From assembly GCA_964483105.1 (NCBI GenBank), contig CAYZZU010000001.1, forward strand, positions 62,001 through 126,000: a stretch of DNA of 64,000 bases. Reading direction: 5' to 3'. Positions 17,110 through 24,466 of the stretch are shown here, in pieces. Source of the stretch: CAYZZU01 sp964483105 (GTDB taxonomy: Bacteria > CG2-30-53-67). Under the pieces are notes generated by a model. The model made no database searches, was not told the origin of the DNA, and worked only from the letters and a program-made list of their open reading frames with translations. The first letter of the stretch is position 1, and every line of letters begins with the position of its first letter. Both the position numbers and the translations under genes were made by a program.

Positions 17110-17913
17110 GTGAAACGGGTCATGTCCGACCTGCTCAAAATTTTATCAGGCGGTCTCTTCTTGGGGGTGGCGCTCCTTTTTTCTCCGGTCCTGGCCGCGC
17201 GCAATTCCTGCGTGGGTTGTCACAGCGGCCTTTCCCGGGAGACGTTTCCCGGCAGGGCGTACCGGATCTGGAAGGGCTCGGTTCATGAGAGGCATGGGGT
17301 CACCTGTGACCGTTGTCACGGGGGGGATCCCTCAAACGATTCGATTCCCGGCGCCCACCGGCAGGTTCTTCCCCCCGCAAACCCGAAAAGCCGCGTGAAC
17401 AGCGTGTACATTCCACACCTTTGCGGCCGGTGTCACCAGCCGCAACTGAATGAATTCACCCGGAGCAAGCATTACAAGGTTCTTCTTTCTTCGAAGCAGA
17501 GGGTCCAGGGGCCGACCTGTGTTACCTGCCATGGATCGATGCATACCTCCATCCTCTCTCCGGACAACGTGGCGAGCGCGTGCCGGCGGTGCCACAATTC
17601 GTCGACCCGGATTTCCCCGAACATTCCTGAAGAGGCCCATGCCACACTCAATCTCATCTTCTACGCCAAGAACACTGTCAAGTGGAGCGGGGAGTTCGTG
17701 AACATGGCGCGCAGTCAGGGAATCAATGTCGACCGGGCGGCCGATGCACTGCGGGATGCCCGGGAGAAATTCCATCTCTCCGAGGTCATGTGGCATTCCT
17801 TCGATTTCCACGAGATTCTGAAGATGGTGGATGGGGCCTACCAGTCTGCCCAAAAAGCCAAACGTCTGGCCGACCGCGCGGTCACCCGATCTAAACTCTC
17901 CACCCCCGAGTAG
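17110..17913 (+). CDS. Periplasmic pentahaem cytochrome c
   Basis: A 267-residue secreted protein: signal peptide (hydrophobic ILSGGLFLGVALLFSPVLAA) then five haem sites, CVGCH, CDRCH, CGRCH, CVTCH and CRRCH, and a helical C-terminal tail of about 85 residues with EVMWHSFDFHEILK. The start is GTG at 17110, 9 nt after GGAGG; the ATG at 17122 is too far from it. It diverges from the ACIII operon across a common operator region, so it may be a partner or an electron acceptor of that complex. It resembles NapC/NrfB-class tetra- and pentahaem proteins only in general layout. Confidence 0.85.
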   Translation: MKRVMSDLLKILSGGLFLGVALLFSPVLAARNSCVGCHSGLSRETFPGRAYRIWKGSVHERHGVTCDRCHGGDPSNDSIPGAHRQVLPPANPKSRVNSVYIPHLCGRCHQPQLNEFTRSKHYKVLLSSKQRVQGPTCVTCHGSMHTSILSPDNVASACRRCHNSSTRISPNIPEEAHATLNLIFYAKNTVKWSGEFVNMARSQGINVDRAADALRDAREKFHLSEVMWHSFDFHEILKMVDGAYQSAQKAKRLADRAVTRSKLSTPE

Positions 17914-17945
17914 GGGACTTCCCCGGTTTTCCCCGACCGCGGGGG

Positions 17946-18461
17946 CTATCCGCAACTGCAGTCGCCACAGCCGGACGGATTACCCGAGTCGCAGGAAGCG
18001 GGTCCCTTCGCCCGGTCGATTTCCGCCTGGGTGGCGGCCCTTACCGACTGCACGGTCACATCGAAGATCAACGTCTTGCCCGCCATCGGGTGGTTCAGGT
18101 CGACCGTTGCGTTACCATTTTCGATTTTTCTGACGATGAAAGTCACGGGAATGCCCTGAGGGGTCTGGGACTGGAAGGCCATACCGACCTTCAGCTCGAT
18201 ATTTTCCGGGAACCGGTCCAGGGGGACTTCCTGTACCATCTCTTCGAGGTGTTCTCCATATCCCTCGTTCGGTGGGACTACGACCTGAAACGAGTCATCT
18301 TCCTGATGCCCCATCAGACCTTTTTCCAGTCCGGTGATGATCTGATTGTATCCGCAGACTACTTCCAGTGGATTCTCCGGCTGTGACTGTTCGATCACCT
18401 CGCCACTCTCCAGGGTTAACCTATAATCCAGAGATACATGGGAATCTTTGCCGATTTTCAT
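17946..18461 (-). CDS. slyD: FKBP-type peptidyl-prolyl cis-trans isomerase, SlyD-like
   Basis: SlyD (171 aa) is a cytoplasmic prolyl isomerase and chaperone that also binds nickel for hydrogenase assembly. The FKBP part starts MKIGKDSHVSLDYRLTLESG and surrounds an IF insert domain (about residues 70-130). The family signature is GYNQIITGLEKGLMGHQEDD. The C-terminal tail CDSGNPSGCGDCSCG is a short Cys-rich metal-binding tail. A hairpin with a T-run lies 20 nt upstream of the ATG on the same strand. Converges on the pentahaem cytochrome gene. Confidence 0.93.
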   Translation of the reverse strand: MKIGKDSHVSLDYRLTLESGEVIEQSQPENPLEVVCGYNQIITGLEKGLMGHQEDDSFQVVVPPNEGYGEHLEEMVQEVPLDRFPENIELKVGMAFQSQTPQGIPVTFIVRKIENGNATVDLNHPMAGKTLIFDVTVQSVRAATQAEIDRAKGPASCDSGNPSGCGDCSCG

Positions 18462-18480
18462 AGGGTTTCTCCCTTCAGAT

Positions 18481-18517
18481 AAAAAAAGGCTTCAAGGCAT
18501 ATCATCGCCTTGAAGTC
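18481..18517 (-). terminator. Intrinsic terminator or attenuator in the slyD leader
   Basis: On the minus strand an 11-bp stem (18517-18507 with 18498-18488, one G-U pair) with an 8-nt loop is followed at once by seven T (18487-18481). It precedes the slyD ATG by about 20 nt and points into slyD. It could stop antisense transcription from the right, or act as an attenuator of slyD itself. Confidence 0.65.
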
Positions 18518-18584
18518 TGTCACGTAATTTCTCTATTTTTACCCTATCCGAGAGGCCCGAGTCAAGCATTGAATTCCGGCTTGC

Positions 18585-18613
18585 TTGACAAAAGGGGGAA
18601 TCTGGTGCATGAT
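18585..18613 (+). promoter_or_regulatory. Probable sigma70 promoter of the DUF2892-kinase operon
   Basis: TTGACA at 18585-18590 and CATGAT at 18608-18613 are 17 bp apart; the first start codon is 70 nt further on. On the opposite strand a TTGACT near 18572 with TAAAAA 18 bp later may serve slyD. Confidence 0.5.
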
Positions 18614-18682
18614 CATTTGCGTCAGTCGGAGACGGGGTGATCGTATTCGGTGGGGCTTCCATTCAATCGGGAGGAGTCGGGG

Positions 18683-18883
18683 ATGAAAAATGTGGGCGCT
18701 ATCGACAAGGTCTTGCGAATCGTGATCGGGATTCTTCTCGCGGGTGTCGGGATTTTCTCTCCGGTTCAGGGGGGATTGAGAATCGGGATCTGGGTGGTGG
18801 CCATCGTGGCTCTCTTGACAGGGTTTACCGGTTTCTGACCCCTGTACCGGGTGCTCGGGATCAGCACCCATAAAACCGAGTAA
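18683..18883 (+). CDS. DUF2892 (YgaP-like) membrane protein, probable selenoprotein with in-frame TGA as Sec
   Basis: The reading frame MKNVGAIDKVLRIVIG... contains two membrane helices and reaches TGA at 18836-18838. The same frame continues PLYRVLGISTHKTE and stops with TAA at 18881-18883. DUF2892 proteins normally have C-P-L-Y-x-x-x-G-I-S-T at this place, so TGA replaces the conserved Cys (residue 52 of 66). A perfect 7-bp hairpin (18849-18855 with 18863-18869, 7-nt loop with G at its second position) begins 10 nt after the TGA, apical loop 17 nt away, which fits bacterial SECIS geometry. GAGGAG precedes the ATG. The extended frame ends 2 nt before the sensor kinase ATG. If selenocysteine is not used, the product is a 51-residue truncated protein. 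Confidence 0.8.
18849..18869 (+). promoter_or_regulatory. Bacterial SECIS-like hairpin after the DUF2892 TGA
   Basis: GGGTGCT (18849-18855) pairs perfectly with AGCACCC (18863-18869) around the loop CGGGATC. The loop starts 17 nt after the TGA and has G at position 2, as expected of SelB-binding elements. No T-tract follows, so it is not a normal terminator. Confidence 0.7.
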
Positions 18884-18885
18884 CG

Positions 18886-20223
18886 ATGCGGAACATTCCG
18901 GTGTTCAGATCTTCATCTGATCAGCCTTCCGGCCGGTTCGGGTCCATGGACCGCGCCTTCCTCGTCATTCGGATTATCGTTCTCTTCGGGGGGATCGGAT
19001 GGCTCTTTTTCGCTCCCCTGACTTCCGGACAAAAACAGACCGCGCTTTTCACTTTTCTGTTTTATTCCTTTTATGTTTCCGCCTTGTATGTCGCGATCTT
19101 TTTCCATCTGGAGCGGATCCGCGTTTTCTATCTCGTGGGGCTGATTTTTGATCTGGTCTTCATCTTTCTTCTCCTGCTTCTGACCGGAGGCGCGGCGAGC
19201 AGTTTTTTTATCGCTTTTTATATCCTGGTGGCGCTTCACTCCTTTTATTACGGATTGGTGACGGGGCTGATCGTCTCCACGGCTTCCAGCCTGATCTATC
19301 TCATCAGTTACGTGGACAGCGGTTTTCCCATTCACTGGACCGATTTCGCGCTCAGGATCTTCTTTATGTATATGCTTTCGGTTTCCGCGGGTCTCTTGAC
19401 CGGAAAGATGCGACGGGACCGGGAAAAGATCGAGATCTTGAATAGGGAACTGGAGAAATCATTGTGCCATCTGGAAAAGGCGCAGAAAAAGCTGGTTGAG
19501 ACGACGAAACTGGCAGCCCTGGGGAGAATGACCGCGGATGTCGCGCATGAAATCCGAAACCCTCTGGTCTCCATCGGGGGATTTGCGAGAAGGCTGAATG
19601 GAGCGCTTTATCCGGACGCGCCCGAAAAGAGGTATGCCCGGATCATTGTGGAGGAGGTGGAACGTCTCGAAAAAATCCTTCGGGACCTCCTGCTGTTCTC
19701 TAAAAGCCCGGTCCGGGAATTCAGGGTTATTGAGATTCCGCCGTTGGTGGAAAAGAGCCTGGAGATCTTTCTCGATGATCTGGAGAAAAAGGAGATCCGA
19801 ACGGTTCGTGAATATTCCGATTCCCTTCCCGTGGTTTCGGGAGATGAGCAGCAACTGGAACAGGTTTTTGTCAATGTAATCGGGAATGCGGTGCAGGCCA
19901 TGTCCCGGGGCGGAGTCCTGACTCTTCGGATCCGTCCGGCCTCACGGGACGGCCGAACCATGCTCTCGGTCGGGATTCAGGATACCGGACCCGGCATTCC
20001 AGATGAGATCCGGGAGAGGATCTTTGATCCCTTTTTTACCACCAAGGAGATCGGGGAAGGAACCGGTCTCGGTCTTTCCGTGAGCCGACGGATCGTTGAG
20101 GAACATCAGGGAAAAATAGAGGTCGAAAGTGGAGAGGGAGAGGGAAGCCTCTTTATCATTTTTCTTCCCGGCCGGGAGGAAATACGGAACGGTCCGGAAG
20201 AGAAGGAGGTGGGGGTATTCTGA
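18886..20223 (+). CDS. Membrane-bound sensor histidine kinase
   Basis: A 445-residue kinase. About six membrane helices fill residues 20-165 with almost no periplasmic loops, so the stimulus is probably intramembrane or redox. A coiled coil (about 170-205) leads to the HisKA domain with H-box ADVAHEIRNPLVSIGGF. The ATPase domain has N-box NVIGNAVQAM, G1 DTGPGIP, F-box FDPFFTT and G2 GTGLGLSVSRRIVEEHQG. The ATG at 18886 has no clear Shine-Dalgarno and starts 2 nt after the TAA of the DUF2892 extended frame, which suggests translational coupling through the TGA. ATG 18946 is an alternative start. Confidence 0.92.
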   Translation: MRNIPVFRSSSDQPSGRFGSMDRAFLVIRIIVLFGGIGWLFFAPLTSGQKQTALFTFLFYSFYVSALYVAIFFHLERIRVFYLVGLIFDLVFIFLLLLLTGGAASSFFIAFYILVALHSFYYGLVTGLIVSTASSLIYLISYVDSGFPIHWTDFALRIFFMYMLSVSAGLLTGKMRRDREKIEILNRELEKSLCHLEKAQKKLVETTKLAALGRMTADVAHEIRNPLVSIGGFARRLNGALYPDAPEKRYARIIVEEVERLEKILRDLLLFSKSPVREFRVIEIPPLVEKSLEIFLDDLEKKEIRTVREYSDSLPVVSGDEQQLEQVFVNVIGNAVQAMSRGGVLTLRIRPASRDGRTMLSVGIQDTGPGIPDEIRERIFDPFFTTKEIGEGTGLGLSVSRRIVEEHQGKIEVESGEGEGSLFIIFLPGREEIRNGPEEKEVGVF

Positions 20224-20258
20224 AAAAGGACTTTTTTCGGTTTTTATCGAATCATCCT

Positions 20259-22037
20259 TTGGTACACCGGCTTGGTCTGAGCGATGTTGAAGTGAGAGAG
20301 CTACATTCCATCATCGAAGAGGGATATTTGGTGGAGTACATCGCCTCCCTGATCCGGGAAATCGAGGAGATCCTCGGGATTGATCCCGGACTCGATGTCA
20401 GGACGATCCTGGAGATTGCCGCGAAAAGGATTGTCGAGGACCTGCATGCCGAGGCGGGATCGATTCGTCTGTTTGATCCCGAAACCCTGAAGATGACCAG
20501 TTTCGGAGCGTATCGCTATGCCGAGGAGGAACGTCTGACGGACATCCCTTTTCACGCCTCGATTGCCGGGCGGGTGGTCCGTGAAAACAGGAGCATCCCC
20601 GTGCCCAGCCTTCTCAAGGATCCTTCTTATCAGAACAAAGAGATTGTTGCCCGGAAAGGGTTTCATTCCCTTCTGGCCGTGCCGCTCAGAATCCCGCGCT
20701 TTCTGGGACCGGAAGGGGATGTTCTCGGATCGCTCCAGATCTATTTTCAGGAAGAAAACCGGAAATTCGATCGCCTGTTTGTGATGCACGCCGAGCTTTT
20801 GGCGCGCCGTGTCAGTTTTGTTCTGGCCAAGAAAAAGGTCCTGGATCTTCGGAAACTGAATGAGAAGAAGGAACGCATCGTTGAAAAAATCTTCGTGAAG
20901 CTGAGCAACCGGGAGGGGATCAAACTCAGGGACCTGTTTGTGCAGCTGATCCCGGAGCTTGAAGAATGTCTCCACGTGCAGAGTTGTTCTCTGTTTACGG
21001 TTTCCAGGGACCAGAAATTCATTCGCATGGAAGCAGCGTATCCTCTGGATCAGATTTATCACAAGCCGGGTTACACGTTCACTGTCAGTCATCATCCCTA
21101 TTTCCAGACCATCATTTCCGGCTGCGATCAGTCCGGGGATTTCTCCTTTGAACGGTTCGACCCTTCTTATCTCCTGATTAAGGATCCGATTCAAAGCCGT
21201 CTGGTCAGTCCCGGAATACGGAAATTCGCCGAGAAGAATCAAGTCCATTCCGTATTGATGGTTCCCTTCCGGGTCAATGAAAAGGTGCGTTATCTGATGG
21301 TGTTTTACGCTATGGAGAGGAGGCAGTACTTTACCGATGAGGAGATCGAGCTTCTGAGTTTTTTCGGAAGAGAGATCATGAAGGCCGCGCGGCTTGAGCT
21401 CCTGGATGATGTGCTTCACGACTTTAAAAACCCCGCCATCGCCATCGCCGGTTTCGCCGGAAGGGCACGGAAAATGCTTGAATCCGAGAATCTCGAGGAG
21501 GTTCGGGAAAAACTCTCTTCCTATCTGGATATCGTGGTGAGAGAGACGAATCGCCTGCAGGATCTTACACTGGCCATGAGTGTGGAGGGAAGGGAACAGG
21601 TTGTGGATCTCAGCCGGACGGCCGGGGATCGATTCCAGGTCAATCAGGAAGCGATTCTGGAGTCAAGACGAAAGAACATCAGGATTGTTCCTCCGGATTT
21701 CGAAACGGACCTGTTCGTTTTCTGTTCTCAGTTCGGTCTGGAGCGGGTCCTGGACAATCTCCTGAACAATGCGACCCGGGCGATCCCCGGTCCAGGGGGA
21801 GTTCTTTCGATCCGGAGCTATTCTGAAAAGGATATGGCCTGCCTGGAGATCAGAAATACCGGCGAGATCGCGCGTGAGAAGCTGGAAGAGATCGGAAGGG
21901 GAGAGGTACGGGGAAGAGGGTTGAATATTGTCTACCGTTTTATACAGGCCAATCACGGCAGGATGAAGATGTGGACGGAATCCGGCGAGACGGTCTGCGC
22001 TGTTCAACTTCCGATGTATCGACCGGGAGAGTCGTGA
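20259..22037 (+). CDS. Soluble GAF-domain histidine kinase with divergent ATPase motif
   Basis: A 592-residue cytosolic protein. Two GAF-like domains are seen at about residues 45-190 (AEAGSIRLFD, HSLLAVPLR) and 215-385 (SLFTVSRD, HSVLMVPFR). The kinase core has H-box VLHDFKNPAIAIAGF and N-box NLLNNATRAI. The G1 motif is degenerate (EIRNTGEIAREK, N for D), while G2 keeps GRGLNIVYRF. The listed start is TTG without a ribosome site. A strong AAGGAGG at 20203-20209 instead points to a rare ATT (20217) or CTG (20220) start in the same frame, the latter overlapping the previous stop as CTGA. Both kinases are probably co-expressed. Confidence 0.85.
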   Translation: MVHRLGLSDVEVRELHSIIEEGYLVEYIASLIREIEEILGIDPGLDVRTILEIAAKRIVEDLHAEAGSIRLFDPETLKMTSFGAYRYAEEERLTDIPFHASIAGRVVRENRSIPVPSLLKDPSYQNKEIVARKGFHSLLAVPLRIPRFLGPEGDVLGSLQIYFQEENRKFDRLFVMHAELLARRVSFVLAKKKVLDLRKLNEKKERIVEKIFVKLSNREGIKLRDLFVQLIPELEECLHVQSCSLFTVSRDQKFIRMEAAYPLDQIYHKPGYTFTVSHHPYFQTIISGCDQSGDFSFERFDPSYLLIKDPIQSRLVSPGIRKFAEKNQVHSVLMVPFRVNEKVRYLMVFYAMERRQYFTDEEIELLSFFGREIMKAARLELLDDVLHDFKNPAIAIAGFAGRARKMLESENLEEVREKLSSYLDIVVRETNRLQDLTLAMSVEGREQVVDLSRTAGDRFQVNQEAILESRRKNIRIVPPDFETDLFVFCSQFGLERVLDNLLNNATRAIPGPGGVLSIRSYSEKDMACLEIRNTGEIAREKLEEIGRGEVRGRGLNIVYRFIQANHGRMKMWTESGETVCAVQLPMYRPGES

Positions 22038-22084
22038 AATCCGGGAACGATCCAACCGCTTCTCCGGTATGGGAAGGTTCTTTT

Positions 22085-22468
22085 TCAATGGGAAGTCGTA
22101 AGTGCCTGCCGGACGGCGTCGGCGATGTCATCCATTCCGTAGGGCTTCTGGATGAACCCCTCGATTCCCAGATCGAGCATAGTTTGAAGGTGCCCTTCTC
22201 TGTTACATCCGGAAGTGAGGAGAACCTTGACGTCGGGATCGATCTTCTTGAGGGCTTTCAGAGTCTCTTCCCCGTCCATTTCGGGCATGATGCAATCGAG
22301 AATGATCAGATCAATTGGGTTTTGCTTGTTCCGGTAGATTTCACAGGCCTCCCTTCCTCCCGTTGCGGTGATGACACGGTAACCCAATCTTGTCAGAATT
22401 CGTTCTCCCAACTTCAGAAGGATTGCTTCATCATCTACCAGCAAGATCTTTTGCGAACACCTTTCCAT
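22085..22468 (-). CDS. Single-domain response regulator (CheY-like receiver)
   Basis: A 127-residue receiver with no output domain. It begins QKILLVDDEAILL (acidic pocket), carries the phosphoacceptor in LIILDCIMPEMDG, the Thr/Ser switch in VLLTSGC and the conserved Lys in FIQKPYG. It faces the GAF kinase gene tail to tail (48 bp), so it is a likely partner of these two kinases but is transcribed separately. Without an output domain it would act by protein contact or as a phosphorelay intermediate. Confidence 0.93.
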   Translation of the reverse strand: MERCSQKILLVDDEAILLKLGERILTRLGYRVITATGGREACEIYRNKQNPIDLIILDCIMPEMDGEETLKALKKIDPDVKVLLTSGCNREGHLQTMLDLGIEGFIQKPYGMDDIADAVRQALTTSH

Positions 22469-22589
22469 TGAGGTATCCTCTCAACGAACATGGGAAAAGG
22501 CAACTTATCGATTCTATTGTCCTGTACGATCGTTTCTTTTATCATAGTCGAATCAGAAGGGAATTTCAAGTTTTGGGGTGAATCTGGGT

Positions 22590-22604
22590 GGTTTCCGGGA
22601 AACC
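22590..22604 (+). promoter_or_regulatory. Palindromic operator before ETF-QO
   Basis: GGTTTCCGGGAAACC is a perfect 15-bp palindrome (7+1+7) placed 3 bp upstream of the -35 element of the next promoter. A regulator site is inferred. Confidence 0.4.
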
Positions 22605-22607
22605 CTG

Positions 22608-22635
22608 TTGATCAGGGGTTGGGGAATAGTATAGT
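22608..22635 (+). promoter_or_regulatory. Probable promoter of ETF-QO
   Basis: TTGATC (22608-22613) and TATAGT (22630-22635), spacing 16 bp, 43 nt before the ATG. Confidence 0.5.
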
Positions 22636-22678
22636 ATAGAAGAGTTGCGGCTGAAAGTATCGACAGAGGAATGAGCCT

Positions 22679-24370
22679 ATGGAAACTCGGGAACGGATGG
22701 ATGTGGATGTTCTTTTTGTGGGAGGGGGACCCGCCTGCCTTGCCGGCGCGATCCACCTGATGAACAGGATCCGTGAACATAACCGGAATGTGGAGAAGGG
22801 GAAGGCGCCGGGGAAGCGAATCGAGGATCCGGTGGTGGTCCTGATTGACAAGGGTGCCGAAATCGGGGCACACTCCCTGTCCGGAGCGGTGATGGACCCT
22901 GTGACGCTCCGGGAACTGATTCCGGATTATGAGAAGAGGGAGGCCCCGATTGAATGGGTGATCGAAAAGGAGTCGCTCTATTATCTTTCTTCCCGTTCGG
23001 GGTTTCGGGCGCCTCGGATACCCCGTCCCCTGAGGAACCGGGGGAATTGCGTGGTTTCTCTTTCCCGCCTGACGCGATGGCTCGGGAAAGTCGCCGCCGA
23101 ATCCGGTTGTGAGATTTTTCCGGGATTTTCCGGGGTCGAGGTTCTTTTCGACGGCGATCGTGTGGTGGGCGTGCGCACGGGCGACAAGGGAATCGATCGA
23201 CAGGGAAACCGTAAAGAAAATTTTGAACCGGGCGTGGATCTCATGGCCAAGGTTACCCTTTTCGGTGAAGGACCGAGAGGGAATCTGACCAAGGCATTGA
23301 TCCCGAGATTGGGGCTGGATGAGGGGAAAGAGCCGATGACCTACCTGACCGGCGCCAAGGAGGTCTGGGAAGTGGGGAAGGGAGGCGAAGAAGTCCGTGA
23401 GGTCATTCATACCCTGGGCTATCCCTTTTCTTCGGATACTTACGGTGGGGGGTTTGTCTATCCCATGTCTGAAAACAGGATGACCCTGGGGATCCTGGGG
23501 GGAGTGAACTCCCCGGATCCTTTTTTCGACATCCATGATCATTTCCAAAGATTGAAACAGCATCCGAAGATCCGGTCCCTTCTTCGAAACGGGAAGCTTC
23601 TGGAATACGGAGCGAAAACCGTGTCGGTCGGAGGGTATTATTCCGTTCCGCGTTTGAGCTTTGACGGCGGGATGCTGGTGGGAGACTGCGGAGGAATCTT
23701 TGACAGCCAGCGGATCAAGGGGATCCATCTTTCCATGAAGTCGGGGATGCTGGCCGCTGAAGCTGCTCTTTCCGCCCTGATGTGTGAGGATTCCTCCAGA
23801 GCGGTCCTCAGAGAATATGAGGAAAAACTGAGGGAAAGCTACGTGGGAAGGGATCTTGCCGCCTCCAGAAATTTTCACCAGGGCTTTGAGCGGGGGATCC
23901 TAACCGGGGCCGTAAACGCGGTCTTCGGGTGGATGACCGGTGGACGGGGATTGACTTCCTGGCCGCGTACCCGACCGGATCATGAGGAGATGAAAAAGGT
24001 GTCCGAATACTACGGCGTAACCTCCCGGCGGGAACCGGTCAGGCCGGATGGTGAGATTACTTTTGACAAGACCTCGGATGTTTTTTGTTCCGGAACCGTC
24101 CATGAAGAGGATCAGCCGTGTCATCTCCACGTGGAGGATCTTTCCATCTGTCACGGACGTTGTCGTGAGGAATACGGGAATCCCTGCGTCAGGTTCTGTC
24201 CGGCCGGGGTTTACGAGATGAACCGGGATGAGGAAAACGGAGAAGAGAGACTCCGGATCAATGCCTCCAACTGCGTTCACTGTAAAACCTGTGACATCCG
24301 GGATCCCTACGGGATTATCCACTGGGTTCCTCCGGAGGGGGGGGGAGGTCCGAGATACACCTTGATGTAA
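22679..24370 (+). CDS. Electron-transfer flavoprotein:quinone oxidoreductase
   Basis: ETF-QO (563 aa) passes electrons from reduced ETF, for example from acyl-CoA dehydrogenases, through FAD and one 4Fe-4S cluster to quinone. The N-terminal FAD fold reads VDVLFVGGGPACLAGAIHL. A second conserved block is TYGGGFVYPM and GDCGGIFDSQRIKGIHLSMKSG. The C-terminal ferredoxin-like domain has CVRFCPAGVYE and NCVHCKTCDIRDPYG. AGAGGA precedes the ATG. No etfAB lies nearby. Links the window to fatty- or aromatic-acid oxidation with a quinone pool. Confidence 0.94.
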   Translation: METRERMDVDVLFVGGGPACLAGAIHLMNRIREHNRNVEKGKAPGKRIEDPVVVLIDKGAEIGAHSLSGAVMDPVTLRELIPDYEKREAPIEWVIEKESLYYLSSRSGFRAPRIPRPLRNRGNCVVSLSRLTRWLGKVAAESGCEIFPGFSGVEVLFDGDRVVGVRTGDKGIDRQGNRKENFEPGVDLMAKVTLFGEGPRGNLTKALIPRLGLDEGKEPMTYLTGAKEVWEVGKGGEEVREVIHTLGYPFSSDTYGGGFVYPMSENRMTLGILGGVNSPDPFFDIHDHFQRLKQHPKIRSLLRNGKLLEYGAKTVSVGGYYSVPRLSFDGGMLVGDCGGIFDSQRIKGIHLSMKSGMLAAEAALSALMCEDSSRAVLREYEEKLRESYVGRDLAASRNFHQGFERGILTGAVNAVFGWMTGGRGLTSWPRTRPDHEEMKKVSEYYGVTSRREPVRPDGEITFDKTSDVFCSGTVHEEDQPCHLHVEDLSICHGRCREEYGNPCVRFCPAGVYEMNRDEENGEERLRINASNCVHCKTCDIRDPYGIIHWVPPEGGGGPRYTLM

Positions 24371-24376
24371 GGAGAA

Positions 24377-24407
24377 ATCCGGAGCATAGCGAATGCTTAT
24401 TCCGGAT
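24377..24407 (+). terminator. Possible hairpin after ETF-QO
   Basis: ATCCGGA (24377-24383) and TCCGGAT (24401-24407) pair, with an inner GCAT/ATGC pairing around a short loop. There is no T-run, so its role is uncertain. Confidence 0.3.
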
Positions 24408-24466
24408 GAGGGGGGCCTGGGATTCCGATCCCTGAAGCGGTATGGCTGTTCCGGACGTCGGAGCGC

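Noticed and set aside
17931..17944. CCCCG/CGGGG hairpin between pentahaem cytochrome and slyD
   Set aside because: Only 5 bp, no T-run; may be chance in GC-rich DNA.
18849..18869. Hairpin after the DUF2892 TGA read as a transcription terminator
   Set aside because: No T-run follows, it lies within the continued reading frame, and the kinase gene begins 17 nt further on.
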